From the NCBI GenBank assembly GCA_003402695.1, contig QQNC01000007.1, positions 1-36,650 on the forward strand: a stretch of 36,650 bases of DNA, given 5' to 3'. The stretch's first letter is position 1; each line of letters begins with the position of its first letter. Origin of the DNA: Verrucomicrobiota bacterium. GTDB taxonomy: Bacteria > Verrucomicrobiota > Verrucomicrobiia > Opitutales > Opitutaceae. Under the pieces are notes generated by a model. The model did not search any database. It was not told the origin of the DNA and was given only the letters and a program-made list of their open reading frames with translations. Positions 1 to 8,838 of the stretch are shown piece by piece. The position numbers and the translations under genes were made by a program.

Positions 1-36
1 CGCCCTCTTCGGCCGCGGGGCCCGGTGAACATTTTG

Positions 37-426
37 ATGAAAACCCGCCTGCCCACCCTCCCGTTGTTCGTCGCGGCCAGTCTTCTCGCCGGCTGCGCCG
101 GCACTCCCCAAGCGCCGCGGCCCACCGCCTTGCCCACCCCGGCGCCAGTGGCCGCTGCCCGGCCCGCCGCTCCGAAATTCTACATCATCACATTCGATGC
201 GGCCGGCGTCGCCCACGACCGCACCGGCGTGGTCATTTCGCGCGACCGCGTGCTGCAGCTGATGACCAAGGGCGACATCGACCGGCATACCGGCATTCGC
301 ATCGAACTGCCCAAGGGTCTCACCGACCATGCCCAAAGCATGCAGGCTTTCAGCCGGGCGCAGCAGGTCGCGAAAATCTTCGACCTACTGAGCTTCGAGG
401 CGGTGGTCGTCGTGCTCGCCGACTAA
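37..426 (+). CDS. Small lipoprotein of unknown function
   Basis: This 129-residue protein starts with a basic n-region, a hydrophobic stretch and the lipobox LAGC, so it is probably lipidated at that Cys after export. A Pro/Ala-rich linker of about 30 residues follows, then a compact domain beginning FYIITFDAAG. I do not recognise that domain. The ORF track starts at GTG 25, but ATG 37 is preferred because it gives a standard lipoprotein signal and has GGTGA eight bases upstream. The gene sits 9 bp from the convergent polX stop. The window edge is just upstream, so any operon partner is out of view. Confidence 0.72.
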   Translation: MKTRLPTLPLFVAASLLAGCAGTPQAPRPTALPTPAPVAAARPAAPKFYIITFDAAGVAHDRTGVVISRDRVLQLMTKGDIDRHTGIRIELPKGLTDHAQSMQAFSRAQQVAKIFDLLSFEAVVVVLAD

Positions 427-435
427 ATCCGCCGT

Positions 436-2208
436 CTACCGGCGCAGGCGCTGGCGCACCGCGGCCAAGGGCAGGGTGTTGAGGACGTTTTCCTTCGTCA
501 GCCAGCCCTTGCGGGCGGAATTGATGCCGGCGCGCACCTGATCCAGTCCCGCCGTCTCGTGCGCATCAGGGTTCACCGAGCACACCAGGCCGCGTTCTGC
601 GGCCTTGCGCCAGTGCCGCCAGTCCATGTCCAGCCGCCACGGACTCGCGTTCAATTCGATCACCACCCCGTGCGCGATGGCCGCATCGATCACCTTGACC
701 ACGTCCACCCGGTAACCCTCGCGCCGCAACAGCAGCCGGCCGGTCAGGTGGCCGAGCATTGTCGTGCGCGGATGCTCGATCGCGCGGATGATCCGCGCCG
801 TCATCGTCGCCTCGTCCTGGGTGAAGGCATTGTGCACCGAGACCACCACGTAATCCAGTTTCGCCAGGATCGCGTCGTCATAATCGAGCCGGCCGTCGGA
901 CAAGATGTCGCATTCCACCCCGGTGAAGACGTGGGTCTTGAATTTCTTCGCCGCATTCAGCGCGTGAATCTCGGCCACCTGCTTGAGCAGCCGCTCCTCG
1001 CTCAGCCCGTTCGCCTGGAAACTCGACTTCGAATGGTCGGCGATGCCGAGGTACTCCCACCCCAGGGCCGCCGCCGCCGCCGCCATCTCCGCCAGGGTGT
1101 TCCGGCCGTCGGAGGCGGTCGTGTGGTTGTGAAACGCCCCGCGCAAATCCCCGAGCTCGACCAGCCGCGGCAGCTCGCCTTTTTCCGCCGCCTCAATCTC
1201 GCCCAAGCCCTCGCGCAGCTCCGGCGGGATGAAGTGCAGCCCCAACGCTCCGAACAACTCCGTCTCGTTTCTAATCTTCCCCTTTTCCGAAGGTTGCTTC
1301 TTTGCCTTCAGCGCCTCCGCCTTTTCCTTCGCCGTGCCCTCACCCTCGGCGGGGACCAGGCCCCACTCGCTGAGGCTCAGCCCGCGGCTGAGCGCCCGCT
1401 GGCGCATCTGGACATTGTGGTCCTTCGACCCGGTGAAATGGTGCAGCGCGAACACAAACTGTTCCTCCGGCACGATACGCAAGTCGGCCTGCAGCCCGCT
1501 TTCAAAGCGCACACTGGCCTTGGTCTCGCCCGCGGCCGTGACTTCCTTCACCTGCGGCTGGCCGGTGAACCACGCCACCACCGGCGCCGCGTCGCCCGCC
1601 GCCACGATGAAATCCAGGTCGCCCACCGTCTCCAGGCCGCGGCGCAGGCTGCCCGCCGACTCGGCTTGGCTCACGCCGGGGAGTTGCCGCAGGCCGGCCG
1701 CAATCGGCGCCGCGATTTCCCACGCCTCCCACCACAGGTGCCGCTTGCCATAGGCCTCGCGGTTTTTGATGCCGGCCAGAATCTTCTCCTGCGTCTTTTC
1801 GCCAAACCCGTCCAGCGCGGCCACCGTCCCGTCGTGGCACGCCTTTGTCAGCGCCGCGATACTCGCTACGCCCAGCTTGTCGTGCAGCGCGCGGATCTTC
1901 TTCGGGCCGAGCCCCGGGATCTGCAGCATTTCCGCCAGTCCCGGCTCGATCGACGCCTTCAGCTTTTCGAAAAACTCCAGTTTTCCCGTCGTGTGCAGTT
2001 CGGTGATCTTCTGCGACAGCGCGTCGCCGATACCCTTCACCGTCTTGAGCTGCTCCTCCGCGATCAGCCGCGTGAGTTCCGCCTCCTCGATGGCCTCAAG
2101 CGTCCGCGCCCCGGCCTGGTAGGCGCGCACCTTGAACGGATTCTCGCCCTTCAGCTCCATCAGCGTGCCAATCTCCTCCAGCACGTCAGCGATCTCGTTT
2201 TTGGTCAT
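436..2208 (-). CDS. polX: DNA polymerase X family (Pol beta core plus PHP domain)
   Basis: Bacterial PolX is a gap-filling repair polymerase whose C-terminal PHP domain acts as a metal-dependent 3'-5' exonuclease or AP endonuclease. The 590-residue product has an N-terminal HhH/8-kDa-like region (about 1-150, with [11 protein letters not shown] and IPGLGPKKI). The nucleotidyltransferase core has GSLRRG near 187 and the metal aspartates D197, D199 and D242 (DLDF, QADLRI). The PHP domain runs from about 355, with HNH, SDG, ADHS, GVECDIL, GHLTGR and PDAH motifs, so both activities look intact. The ORF track extends to 743 residues. I start at [10 protein letters not shown] because upstream residues are unlike the family and the length then fits the usual 570-590. 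The gene diverges from the thioesterase gene. Confidence 0.92.
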   Translation of the reverse strand: MTKNEIADVLEEIGTLMELKGENPFKVRAYQAGARTLEAIEEAELTRLIAEEQLKTVKGIGDALSQKITELHTTGKLEFFEKLKASIEPGLAEMLQIPGLGPKKIRALHDKLGVASIAALTKACHDGTVAALDGFGEKTQEKILAGIKNREAYGKRHLWWEAWEIAAPIAAGLRQLPGVSQAESAGSLRRGLETVGDLDFIVAAGDAAPVVAWFTGQPQVKEVTAAGETKASVRFESGLQADLRIVPEEQFVFALHHFTGSKDHNVQMRQRALSRGLSLSEWGLVPAEGEGTAKEKAEALKAKKQPSEKGKIRNETELFGALGLHFIPPELREGLGEIEAAEKGELPRLVELGDLRGAFHNHTTASDGRNTLAEMAAAAAALGWEYLGIADHSKSSFQANGLSEERLLKQVAEIHALNAAKKFKTHVFTGVECDILSDGRLDYDDAILAKLDYVVVSVHNAFTQDEATMTARIIRAIEHPRTTMLGHLTGRLLLRREGYRVDVVKVIDAAIAHGVVIELNASPWRLDMDWRHWRKAAERGLVCSVNPDAHETAGLDQVRAGINSARKGWLTKENVLNTLPLAAVRQRLRR

Positions 2209-2334
2209 ATGCTTCGGCAAAAGGCTTTCGGCGATGGGCCCCGGGTGCAAGCCCGCTGGGCAAGGCCGCGGAAAATTCGTTCTGGAGCTTGGCGCCCATC
2301 GCCTAGAACCTGTCTCTCGGAGCCCGCCGCCGCC

Positions 2335-2742
2335 ATGCCCTTCGCCTACCACCGCACGGTTCATTTCCCCGACACCGACGCCGCCGGCGTGGTCTTCTTC
2401 GCGAACTATCTCGTCATCTGCCATGAGGCCTACGAAGAGTCGCTCGGCGCCGCCGGAATCGAACTCGCCCAATTTTTCTCGGACACCGGCGTGGTCGTAC
2501 CCGTGTCCAAGAGCGAGGCCGACTACCTGCGCCCGCTTGCCTGCGGCGACAAACTCCGCGTCAGCGTGACCCCCGCCCTGCTGTCGGAAAATTCCTTCGA
2601 GATCCGCTACGAGATCACCCGGCTCGGCCACGGCGACAAGCTCGCCGCCCGCATCCGCACCGAGCACGTCTGCACCTCGCCGACCAAGCGGGAACGTGCC
2701 GCGCTACCGCCGGCGTTGGCCGCCTGGGTGAAGGCGGGTTAA
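2335..2742 (+). CDS. Hotdog-fold acyl-CoA thioesterase, probably DHNA-CoA hydrolase
   Basis: This 135-residue 4-hydroxybenzoyl-CoA thioesterase-type protein has the family signature near its N-terminus, [15 protein letters not shown], in which the second Asp is the expected catalytic residue. It is convergent with menE and close to menC, so the likely substrate is 1,4-dihydroxy-2-naphthoyl-CoA, released after MenB in menaquinone synthesis (the MenI step). That substrate is inferred from neighbours, because hotdog thioesterases are hard to assign by sequence. The ATG at 2335 places the hotdog signature at the expected distance, and GGAG lies about 12 bases upstream. The much longer ORF beginning at 559 is an antisense read-through of polX. 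Confidence 0.85.
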   Translation: MPFAYHRTVHFPDTDAAGVVFFANYLVICHEAYEESLGAAGIELAQFFSDTGVVVPVSKSEADYLRPLACGDKLRVSVTPALLSENSFEIRYEITRLGHGDKLAARIRTEHVCTSPTKRERAALPPALAAWVKAG

Positions 2743-2743
2743 C

Positions 2744-2791
2744 GTAGGGTGCGCGCTCGCGCGCAACGATGCCCCCGAGCGGGCAACCTAC
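2744..2791. repeat. Two-hairpin palindromic element between convergent genes
   Basis: The 48 bases between the thioesterase gene and menE are bounded by inverted GTAGG/CCTAC. They contain the perfect palindrome TGCGCGC-TC-GCGCGCA and a second weaker GCCC/GGGC stem. The right end covers the menE stop codon. It may act as a bidirectional terminator, though no T-tract follows, or be a small interspersed element. Confidence 0.5.
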
Positions 2792-3957
2792 AGCCGAACC
2801 GCCGCCACCAACGCCGCCCGATTCAGCTTCCCCTGCGCATTGCGCGACCACTCCGCCACCGCCACGTAACGTTTCGGCCGCTTGAACGCCGTCAGGCCCG
2901 CCAGGGCCGCCGTCAGCCGCGCTGGATCCGGCTCTTTGCCCCCCGCGGGATAACACGCCACCACCGTCTGCCCCCATTCCGGATCCGGCAGACCCACCAC
3001 TCCCACATCCGTAAACTCACCGCTGGCGCGCAAGGCCGCCTCCACCTCCGCCGGCTGGACTTTTTTTCCGCCGGTGATGATCACCGCATCGCGGCGGCCC
3101 AAGACGTGTAGCCGCCCGCGTTCATCCAGCTGCCCGAGATCCTCGGTGATGAATTCCCGCGCCGCACTTTCCCCGGGGAAATAACCGCGGAACACCGACT
3201 CGCCCGTGATTCTGATCACGCCCTCGCCGTCGATGGCAATCCGCGCGTGCGGCAGCGCCGCACCACTGCTGCGATCACCCGCCAGGAATTCCGCCGGGCG
3301 CAGCGCCGTCACCATCGCCGCAGTCTCGGTCATCCCATAGCTCAGCGACACCGGCAGTTCCGCGCGGGCCGCGGCGTCCGCCAGCTCAGGCCACACCGGG
3401 CCCCCGCCGACAAAGATCACCCGGAATCCCCGCAGCCAGACCACTGCGTCCGGCGAGAGCAGCAGCCGTTGCAGCTGCGTCGGCACGAGCGATATCACCC
3501 AGTTCTCCGCCGACAGCACCGGCCGCCGGCCCGCCTCGATTCTTTTCCACTCCGCCGCCAGATACTCGCCGCCCGTCGCCGCACAGCGCACCCGCGCCAT
3601 CAGCCCGCTCACATGGTGCGAGGGCAACACGCCGACCGCATTCACGCGCTCGAGTCCGAAATGCGCGCAAAACCCCTCCACCGCCGCCGACAGCGTGCGC
3701 TCATCATGCCGCGCAAACCGCACCTCGCCACTCGTCCCGCCCGTCGGCAGGCAGAGCCAGCCGTCGGCACTATTCGAAGTTGGATTCCCTCCTTCGCCAA
3801 GGCGAGGGAGGGCGGACTCGAATTTCGCTTGCTGGATCGCGGCCACGGCCGCGCGCTCGGCCGCGCCCCATGCGGGGTCGCACAGAAACGTGAACCCGTT
3901 ACGGACTTCCGCGCAGCCGGTGGACCGGAGCAATTTACTCAGCTCAGTGCGTTCCAT
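2788..3957 (-). CDS. menE: o-Succinylbenzoate-CoA ligase (MenE)
   Basis: MenE adenylates o-succinylbenzoate and forms its CoA thioester in the menaquinone pathway. The 389-residue protein shows the adenylate-forming P-loop-like motif PTGGTSG near residue 71, SYGMTE in the middle, and a C-terminal domain with TEDLGQLDERGRLHVLGRRD and GGKKV. The expected catalytic Lys lies in QGKLNRA near the end. MERTELSK is chosen as start, overlapping the 3' end of menC by 19 bp and implying coupled translation. The protein is short for an acyl-CoA ligase but within the range of compact MenE proteins. Residues about 45-62 are encoded by a palindromic DNA insert just before the P-loop. Confidence 0.9.
   Translation of the reverse strand: MERTELSKLLRSTGCAEVRNGFTFLCDPAWGAAERAAVAAIQQAKFESALPRLGEGGNPTSNSADGWLCLPTGGTSGEVRFARHDERTLSAAVEGFCAHFGLERVNAVGVLPSHHVSGLMARVRCAATGGEYLAAEWKRIEAGRRPVLSAENWVISLVPTQLQRLLLSPDAVVWLRGFRVIFVGGGPVWPELADAAARAELPVSLSYGMTETAAMVTALRPAEFLAGDRSSGAALPHARIAIDGEGVIRITGESVFRGYFPGESAAREFITEDLGQLDERGRLHVLGRRDAVIITGGKKVQPAEVEAALRASGEFTDVGVVGLPDPEWGQTVVACYPAGGKEPDPARLTAALAGLTAFKRPKRYVAVAEWSRNAQGKLNRAALVAAVRL
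3772..3823. repeat. In-frame palindromic element inside menE
   Basis: A 12-bp stem (CCCTCCTTCGCC at 3787-3798 against GGCGAGGGAGGG at 3801-3812, one G:T pair) has a two-base centre. It is nested in an outer ATTCGA/TCGAAT pair. The whole segment is translated as part of MenE (residues about 45-62, SALPRLGEGG) without disturbing the frame. Confidence 0.65.
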
Positions 3958-4994
3958 ACGGCCTCCGGTTGGATCCGCTCGACGTCTTCCCAATGCAAAA
4001 ACGGGCCCGTGTACGGCCCGTCGAAGCGTCCATCCGCAAACAAGGGCCACACGCCGAACCCCAGTGCCCTGGGCTCACCCGGCCACGCAAACGCCGCGCG
4101 CAGCGCCGCCTTCGCGCCCAGCCGCGTTTCCAGCGACGAGGAAAACACCACCACCGCCTTCGCCTTGGCCAGCCGGGCGAGCGTGCGCTTCACGTCGCCC
4201 AGCAGCGCCGGCTTCACCACGAAAACCCCGCGCCACCCCAGTCCCAGCCAGCGCTCCACTTCCCCATCACCCGTCAGCGATTCGTCCAACGCCAGCGGCG
4301 TCGGAAAATCCTCCGCCAGGCCCAGCAATAGATCATCCATCTTGCTCAAGGCCGGGCCCGGAGACCTGCACGCCGCAGGCTTGGCGAACGACGGAGGTCC
4401 GCTGAAAACAGGCTGCTCCACAAACTCCACCGGCCGGTCGGCACAGCGTTCGAGCCAGCGTTCCGCCTGGCGCCGGTTCCACGCCCCGTTCGCATCGAGC
4501 CGCAGCTTCGCCCCGCCCGGCAGCGCGGCACACACGTCGTCGAGCAGGGCCAGCTCGTCGGCGAGGTCGCCCACGCCCACCTTCCACTTGAACACCCGAA
4601 ATCCCGCCTCCGCCTTCGGTCCGATCTGCGTCAGCGCCGCCCGTCCCGCCGGCAGCAACGCCGCCACGCCGAGATGAATCTGCGCCGGTGCCCGCTTGAC
4701 GGCTTCTTCCCGCGCCACCTCCAGGGCATTTTTCAGGCAGCCCAGCCGCTCCGGCACGGCGTCCAATCTCCGGTCATCGACGGCCTCGCCGAGTTCACGG
4801 CAAACCGCCTCAACCTCGTCCACGGTCTCGCTTCCAAACCACGGAATCGGCGACGCCTCGCCATAGCCCGTCTGCCCCGCGGCGTTGAGCAGCTGCACCA
4901 GCACCCCTTCCCGGTCCGCCCACGGGCCGTGCGCCGTCCGCACGGGCGAACGGAAGGGCAGCCGGTAGCGGCGGTAGTGCAGGCGGTAACTCAC
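3939..4994 (-). CDS. menC: o-Succinylbenzoate synthase (MenC)
   Basis: MenC is an enolase-superfamily enzyme that dehydrates SHCHC to o-succinylbenzoate, the substrate of the overlapping menE. With the GTG start the product is 351 residues. The superfamily residues are visible: KWK (K136, K138), D167 in RLDANGAW, E193 in VEQP, D237 in LDES and K261 in VVKP. The start [22 protein letters not shown] is typical of the family. The longer ORF-track start adds about 55 residues lacking family character. Between E193 and D237 the chain is longer than expected, and residues about 198-214 correspond to a repeat-like insert. The gene diverges from guaB and is the upstream member of menC-menE. Confidence 0.9.
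   Translation of the reverse strand: MSYRLHYRRYRLPFRSPVRTAHGPWADREGVLVQLLNAAGQTGYGEASPIPWFGSETVDEVEAVCRELGEAVDDRRLDAVPERLGCLKNALEVAREEAVKRAPAQIHLGVAALLPAGRAALTQIGPKAEAGFRVFKWKVGVGDLADELALLDDVCAALPGGAKLRLDANGAWNRRQAERWLERCADRPVEFVEQPVFSGPPSFAKPAACRSPGPALSKMDDLLLGLAEDFPTPLALDESLTGDGEVERWLGLGWRGVFVVKPALLGDVKRTLARLAKAKAVVVFSSSLETRLGAKAALRAAFAWPGEPRALGFGVWPLFADGRFDGPYTGPFLHWEDVERIQPEAVWNALS
4354..4402. repeat. In-frame repeat-like insert inside menC
   Basis: The segment contains the imperfect inverted pairs GACCT/AGGTC and CGCC/GGCG, and the string CTTGGCGAACGACGGAGG. The latter shares CTTGGCGAA with the element in menE. It encodes [17 protein letters not shown], low-complexity residues between the EQP and DES catalytic motifs where other MenC proteins have a short loop. 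Confidence 0.5.
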
Positions 4995-5076
4995 GCCGCA
5001 CACGTCACACGCCCCTCGAGCCCGGTGCAAACCTGACTTTCTGTTTGCGCTCGGCGCCCATGGCCTTACTGCGTTC

Positions 5077-6720
5077 ATGGCAATCATGACTAAGGTTGCC
5101 TCTCCCGCCCGTTCCGCGTCCGCCAAGAGTAAAGCGCCTGCCAAGGCCGCCCTGTCCACCCCGGGCTTAACGCCGTCAGACGCTGATTTTTACCTTCCGG
5201 CCGACGCGTTTTTCCGGGCGAGCGTTCCCACCGCGCTGACCTTCGACGACGTCTCGCTCGCGACGCTCTACTCGGAGATCCTGCCCAAGGACGCCAACAC
5301 CGCGACGGCGCTCTCCGACGCCCTCCGGCTCCAGATTCCCGTCATCTCCTCGGACATGGACACCGTCACCGAGTCGCGCATGGCCATCGCCATGGCGCTC
5401 AACGGCGGGCTCGGCCTCATTCATTACAATATGCCGTCCCGCGAGCAGGTGAAGGAGGTCGCCCGCGTTAAACGCCACATCCACGGGCTCATCCAGGACC
5501 CCATCACCGTCACTCCGGGCCAGCTCATCGGCGATGTCATCGCGATGATCGAGTCAAGGGGCTTTGCGTTCTCCACTTTCCCGGTCGTGGACGCCGGCGG
5601 CAAACTCGCCGGCCTGCTCTCCGGCAATGTCGTCAAGGACCGCTACAAGACCAAGCAGGTCTCCGCGGTGATGACCCCGCGCGCCCAGCTCATCACGGTG
5701 CAGGAACGCGATGTCGCCAAGGACCCGATCAAGGCCGCCGACCACTTCTTCTCCTCCCACGTCGGCCTGAACAAGATGCTCGTGGTGGATCCCGCCGGCC
5801 GCCTGCGCGGCCTCGTCACCATTTCCGACGTCGAGAAAATCACCGGTGAGGCCAAGTCCCGCAACAAACCCGCCCGCGACTCCCAGTTCCGCCTCGTCGT
5901 CGGCGCCGCCCTCTCCCCGGTCCGCAAACCGGACGGCTCCCTCGACCGCGACCAGATCCTCACGCACGTCGGCCAGCTCGTCGAAGAGCACATTGACACC
6001 ATCGCCGTCTCCAGCGCCCACGGCCACACCGAGAGCATGGGCGCCGTGGTGAAGCTCGTCCGTTCCGCATTTCCGGATCTCACCCTCATCGCCGGCAACG
6101 TCACCAGTGCCGCCGGCGTGTCCTTCCTCGCCGACTGCGGCGCGAACGCCATCAAGATCGGCCAGGGTCCCGGCTCGATCTGCACCACGCGCATCGTCGC
6201 CGGCGTCGGCATCCCCCAGCTCACCGCCCTCTACATCGCCAGCGCCGCCGCCCGAAATAAGGGCGTCCGCCTCATTGCCGACGGCGGCATCACCAAGTCC
6301 GGCGACATCGTGAAGGCCCTCACCCTCGCCGACGCCGTCATCTGCGGCGGCCTGCTCGCCGGCTGCCGCGAGGCCCCGGGTGAAATCATCGAGATCAGCG
6401 GCAAGGTTTATAAGCAGTACCGCGGCATGGGCAGCCACGCCGCCATGAAGGCCGGTTCCGCCAGCCGCTACGGCCACGACAAGGTCGACACGACCCGCAA
6501 GGCCGCCGCCGAGGGCATCGAGGCCCTCAAGGAAGTTTCCGGCTCCGTGGACGACGTCCTCGCCAATCTCATTGGCGGCGTGCAATCCGGCATGGGCTAC
6601 CTCGGCGCCGCCACGCTGCCCGAACTGCGCGCCAAGGCCCGCTACGTGCAGGTCAGCGCCGCCGGCCAGAAGGAAGCCGCCCCCCACGACGTGATCGAGG
6701 TCGCCACCCGCAAGGGCTGA
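5077..6720 (+). CDS. guaB: Inosine-5'-monophosphate dehydrogenase, divergent
   Basis: IMPDH oxidises IMP to XMP, the committed step of GMP synthesis. The 547-residue protein has an unusual Ala/Lys/Pro-rich extension of about 45 residues, then the barrel start ([15 protein letters not shown]). A CBS pair spans about 137-255. The catalytic loop is GPGSICTTR, with the cysteine near 369, followed by IADGGI and YRGMGS. Several normally invariant positions differ: AVSSAHGHT replaces the usual D-T-AHGHS, GQGPGS replaces GIGPGS, and [13 protein letters not shown] replaces the usual GGMFAGTxESPGE. It is too long, and has CBS domains, so it is not GMP reductase. ATG 5086 is an alternative start. No clear Shine-Dalgarno sequence precedes either. 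It diverges from menC. Confidence 0.88.
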   Translation: MAIMTKVASPARSASAKSKAPAKAALSTPGLTPSDADFYLPADAFFRASVPTALTFDDVSLATLYSEILPKDANTATALSDALRLQIPVISSDMDTVTESRMAIAMALNGGLGLIHYNMPSREQVKEVARVKRHIHGLIQDPITVTPGQLIGDVIAMIESRGFAFSTFPVVDAGGKLAGLLSGNVVKDRYKTKQVSAVMTPRAQLITVQERDVAKDPIKAADHFFSSHVGLNKMLVVDPAGRLRGLVTISDVEKITGEAKSRNKPARDSQFRLVVGAALSPVRKPDGSLDRDQILTHVGQLVEEHIDTIAVSSAHGHTESMGAVVKLVRSAFPDLTLIAGNVTSAAGVSFLADCGANAIKIGQGPGSICTTRIVAGVGIPQLTALYIASAAARNKGVRLIADGGITKSGDIVKALTLADAVICGGLLAGCREAPGEIIEISGKVYKQYRGMGSHAAMKAGSASRYGHDKVDTTRKAAAEGIEALKEVSGSVDDVLANLIGGVQSGMGYLGAATLPELRAKARYVQVSAAGQKEAAPHDVIEVATRKG

Positions 6721-6884
6721 CCCGCCGTGGACAGGTTATGGGAACCGGGCCTCGCGCGCCCGAATTTCCTAGCCGCCTCCCGCCGCTAGGCATTTACTTG
6801 CCGCTGACGGCCGTCCGCACGTCGAAACCGCAAAATATTCCGGAAATGAGGAACCCAACTCGCCTATCTGTCGTCATAATCCGG

Positions 6885-7493
6885 GTGAACCGCTTCCGCC
6901 TCATCACCGGGATGGTCCTGGCCCTTGGCCTGCTCCCGCTCATCAGCCGCGCCACGACTGTCATCGCGCCCGACTTTGATTCCCTCGTCAAACAGGCGGA
7001 CTTCGTCGTCCGCGCGGTGGTCAAATCCAAGACCGCCGAATGGCGCCGCGATGGGCGCAACCGCCACATCATCACCAAGGTGACGCTCGACGTCCGGGAA
7101 ATCATCAAGGGCGCGCCAACCCTGCCCCTCGTGCTGGAGATGCTGGGCGGCCGGATCGGCACGGAGGAAATGGTGGTGGAGGGCGCCCCCGGTTTCATCG
7201 TCGGGGACGAGCAGATCCTTTTTGTCCGGGGCAACGGCCGGCAGTTTTTCCCCTTGGTCGCCATCATGTACGGCCAGTTCCTGGTCACCCACGACTCCAG
7301 CTCCGGACAGGATTTCGTCCAGCGGAGCAATGGCAGTCCCCTTTACAATGTGAAGGATGTGACGCTGCCGATGACGGCGGCCAATGCCATCGGGCTCCCG
7401 GCGCCCCGGCCCCTCACGGCGGCCGAATTTGCCGGAAAAATCCGCGCCTCCCTGGCCCAGCGCCCGGTGACGCCTCCCGCCAATGCCAATTAA
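6885..7493 (+). CDS. Small exported protein upstream of the metalloprotease
   Basis: Starting at GTG 6885 gives a 202-residue protein with a clean signal peptide (short basic start, LITGMVLALGLLPLIS). ATG 6846 is an alternative that adds 13 residues. The mature part reads as a beta-rich domain: an opening FDSLVKQADFVVRAVVKS, ITKVTLDVREIIKG, a Gly-rich turn, then DEQILFVRG. I recall this general pattern from exported proteins of unknown function beside matrixins in environmental bacteria, but I cannot name a family. Its end overlaps the protease start by 11 bp, so the two are probably co-translated. It may be a protease partner or inhibitor; this is speculation from position only. Confidence 0.72.
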   Translation: MNRFRLITGMVLALGLLPLISRATTVIAPDFDSLVKQADFVVRAVVKSKTAEWRRDGRNRHIITKVTLDVREIIKGAPTLPLVLEMLGGRIGTEEMVVEGAPGFIVGDEQILFVRGNGRQFFPLVAIMYGQFLVTHDSSSGQDFVQRSNGSPLYNVKDVTLPMTAANAIGLPAPRPLTAAEFAGKIRASLAQRPVTPPANAN

Positions 7494-8838
7494 ACCGGCG
7501 AAATTTGTCACCGTCGGGCTGGCGGGCCTGGGACTCGCCGCCCTGTTCTGCGGGTTTGCCTACATCACGAATTCCACCACCGGGCTGCCGCTCAAATGGC
7601 CCCCGGGCCTGATTCCCATGCGGATCATGGTGGACGATGTTACCCTCCTGAGTGACGGGCTCACCCGGGCCAAATCCATCCAGGCGGCCATGGTGAATTC
7701 TACGCGGGGATGGAACCCCAACCTCGGCAACGCCCAGCTCTCCCCTACCATCGTGCCCGTCGGGAGCGGTGGCGCCGATGACAACCACCAGAACGAGATC
7801 TTCTACTCCGACGCGCCCTACAGCATGGCGTGGGAAACCAACACCCTCGCCGTGACCACGGCCTGGTACAGCAGCAATCAGCGCATAGAGGCTGACATTA
7901 TTTTCAACAATTCGTATACATGGGACTCCTACCGGGGCGCGCGCCGGGGCAGCGTGGTCGACATCCAGCGCGTCGCCCTCCACGAACTCGGCCACGTGCT
8001 GGGCCTGGATCACCCGGATGAGGCCGGGCAGACGGTGGCCGCGGTCATGAACAGCCATGTAAGCGATCTCGATTCACTCGCGTCCGACGATATCACCGGG
8101 GCCCAGCGCCTTTACGGTCCGCCCGGAATTCCGGCCAACAATAATTTTGCTGCAGCCGTGACGATCAACTTCAGCGGCACCTCCACCACCGTCACCGGTT
8201 TCAATACCAATGCCTACAAGGAGGTCGGCGAACCCAACCATGCAGGCAACAGTGGCGGCCGCTCGGTCTGGTGGAAATGGACGGCCCCGGGTCCCGGGAG
8301 CGTGTCCATCACCACGGCCGGCAGCGTGTTCGACACCACCCTCGGCATCTACACCGGCACCACGGTCGCGGGCCTGACCGCGGCGGCCACCGATACCACC
8401 CTCGATGACGTGCAACCCGGTGTCGTGCAGTCCAGCGTGGGCACGTTTACCGCCATCGGCGGCACGACTTACTCCATCGCCGTGGATGGCTTCAATAATT
8501 CCGATGGCCGCGGGGCAGACTCCGGCGCGATCACACTCAACGTTAGCTTCACGGCCTTTGGCACCAGCACCACCACCAGCACGACCGCGAGTTCCACCGC
8601 CCCTTCCACCTCCAGCACCACGACCTCCATCGCAACGACCACCATCCCCCCCACCGGCGGCGGAAGCACGACCGCGAGTTCCACGGCTCCTTCCACCTCC
8701 ATCACCACGACCTCCATCCTACCCACCGGCGGCGGATCGTCGGGCGGGGGTGGCGGCGGTGGCGCGCCCAGTGTCTGGTTCCTCGGCGCGTTGAGCCTCC
8801 TGGTCTTCGCGCGTCGACTGCGGCCCAAGGCGGAATGA
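7483..8838 (+). CDS. Matrixin-like zinc metalloprotease with GlyGly-CTERM-like tail
   Basis: This 451-residue protein begins with an N-terminal signal or anchor (TVGLAGLGLAALFCGFAY). It carries the full metzincin zinc site HELGHVLGLDH at 167-177 and a Met-turn candidate (AAVMNSH) after it, so it should be an active exported protease. Residues about 215-355 form a beta-sandwich-like module (GEPNHAG, SVWWKWTAP, FDTTLGIYTG, YSIAVDG) like pre-peptidase C-terminal domains. A Ser/Thr-rich linker with an internal 87-bp duplication follows. The protein ends in a glycine run, one hydrophobic helix (VWFLGALSLLVFA) and RRLRPK, the layout of a GlyGly-CTERM sorting signal processed by rhombosortase. The next two genes encode rhombosortase-like proteins. 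Its stop overlaps the next start as ATGA. Confidence 0.88.
   Translation: MPIKPAKFVTVGLAGLGLAALFCGFAYITNSTTGLPLKWPPGLIPMRIMVDDVTLLSDGLTRAKSIQAAMVNSTRGWNPNLGNAQLSPTIVPVGSGGADDNHQNEIFYSDAPYSMAWETNTLAVTTAWYSSNQRIEADIIFNNSYTWDSYRGARRGSVVDIQRVALHELGHVLGLDHPDEAGQTVAAVMNSHVSDLDSLASDDITGAQRLYGPPGIPANNNFAAAVTINFSGTSTTVTGFNTNAYKEVGEPNHAGNSGGRSVWWKWTAPGPGSVSITTAGSVFDTTLGIYTGTTVAGLTAAATDTTLDDVQPGVVQSSVGTFTAIGGTTYSIAVDGFNNSDGRGADSGAITLNVSFTAFGTSTTTSTTASSTAPSTSSTTTSIATTTIPPTGGGSTTASSTAPSTSITTTSILPTGGGSSGGGGGGGAPSVWFLGALSLLVFARRLRPKAE
8578..8740 (+). repeat. 87-bp tandem duplication in the protease linker
   Basis: Segments 8578-8631 and 8665-8718 are near-identical 54-bp copies (starting AGCACGACCGCGAGTTCCAC) with a period of 87 bp. 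Each is followed by a version of ACCGGCGGCGG, the second copy having lost about 12 bp. They encode the STTASSTAPST linker. Confidence 0.85.

Noticed and set aside
559-2742. 727-residue plus-strand ORF across polX
   Set aside because: Only its last 135 residues are a real protein (the thioesterase). The rest is Arg/Leu-rich antisense to a polymerase with intact motifs.
5554-6687. 377-residue minus-strand ORF
   Set aside because: Shadow of guaB with no recognisable motif.
5077-6720. GMP reductase instead of IMP dehydrogenase
   Set aside because: The presence of a CBS pair and the YRGMGS flap argues for IMPDH despite the changed motifs.
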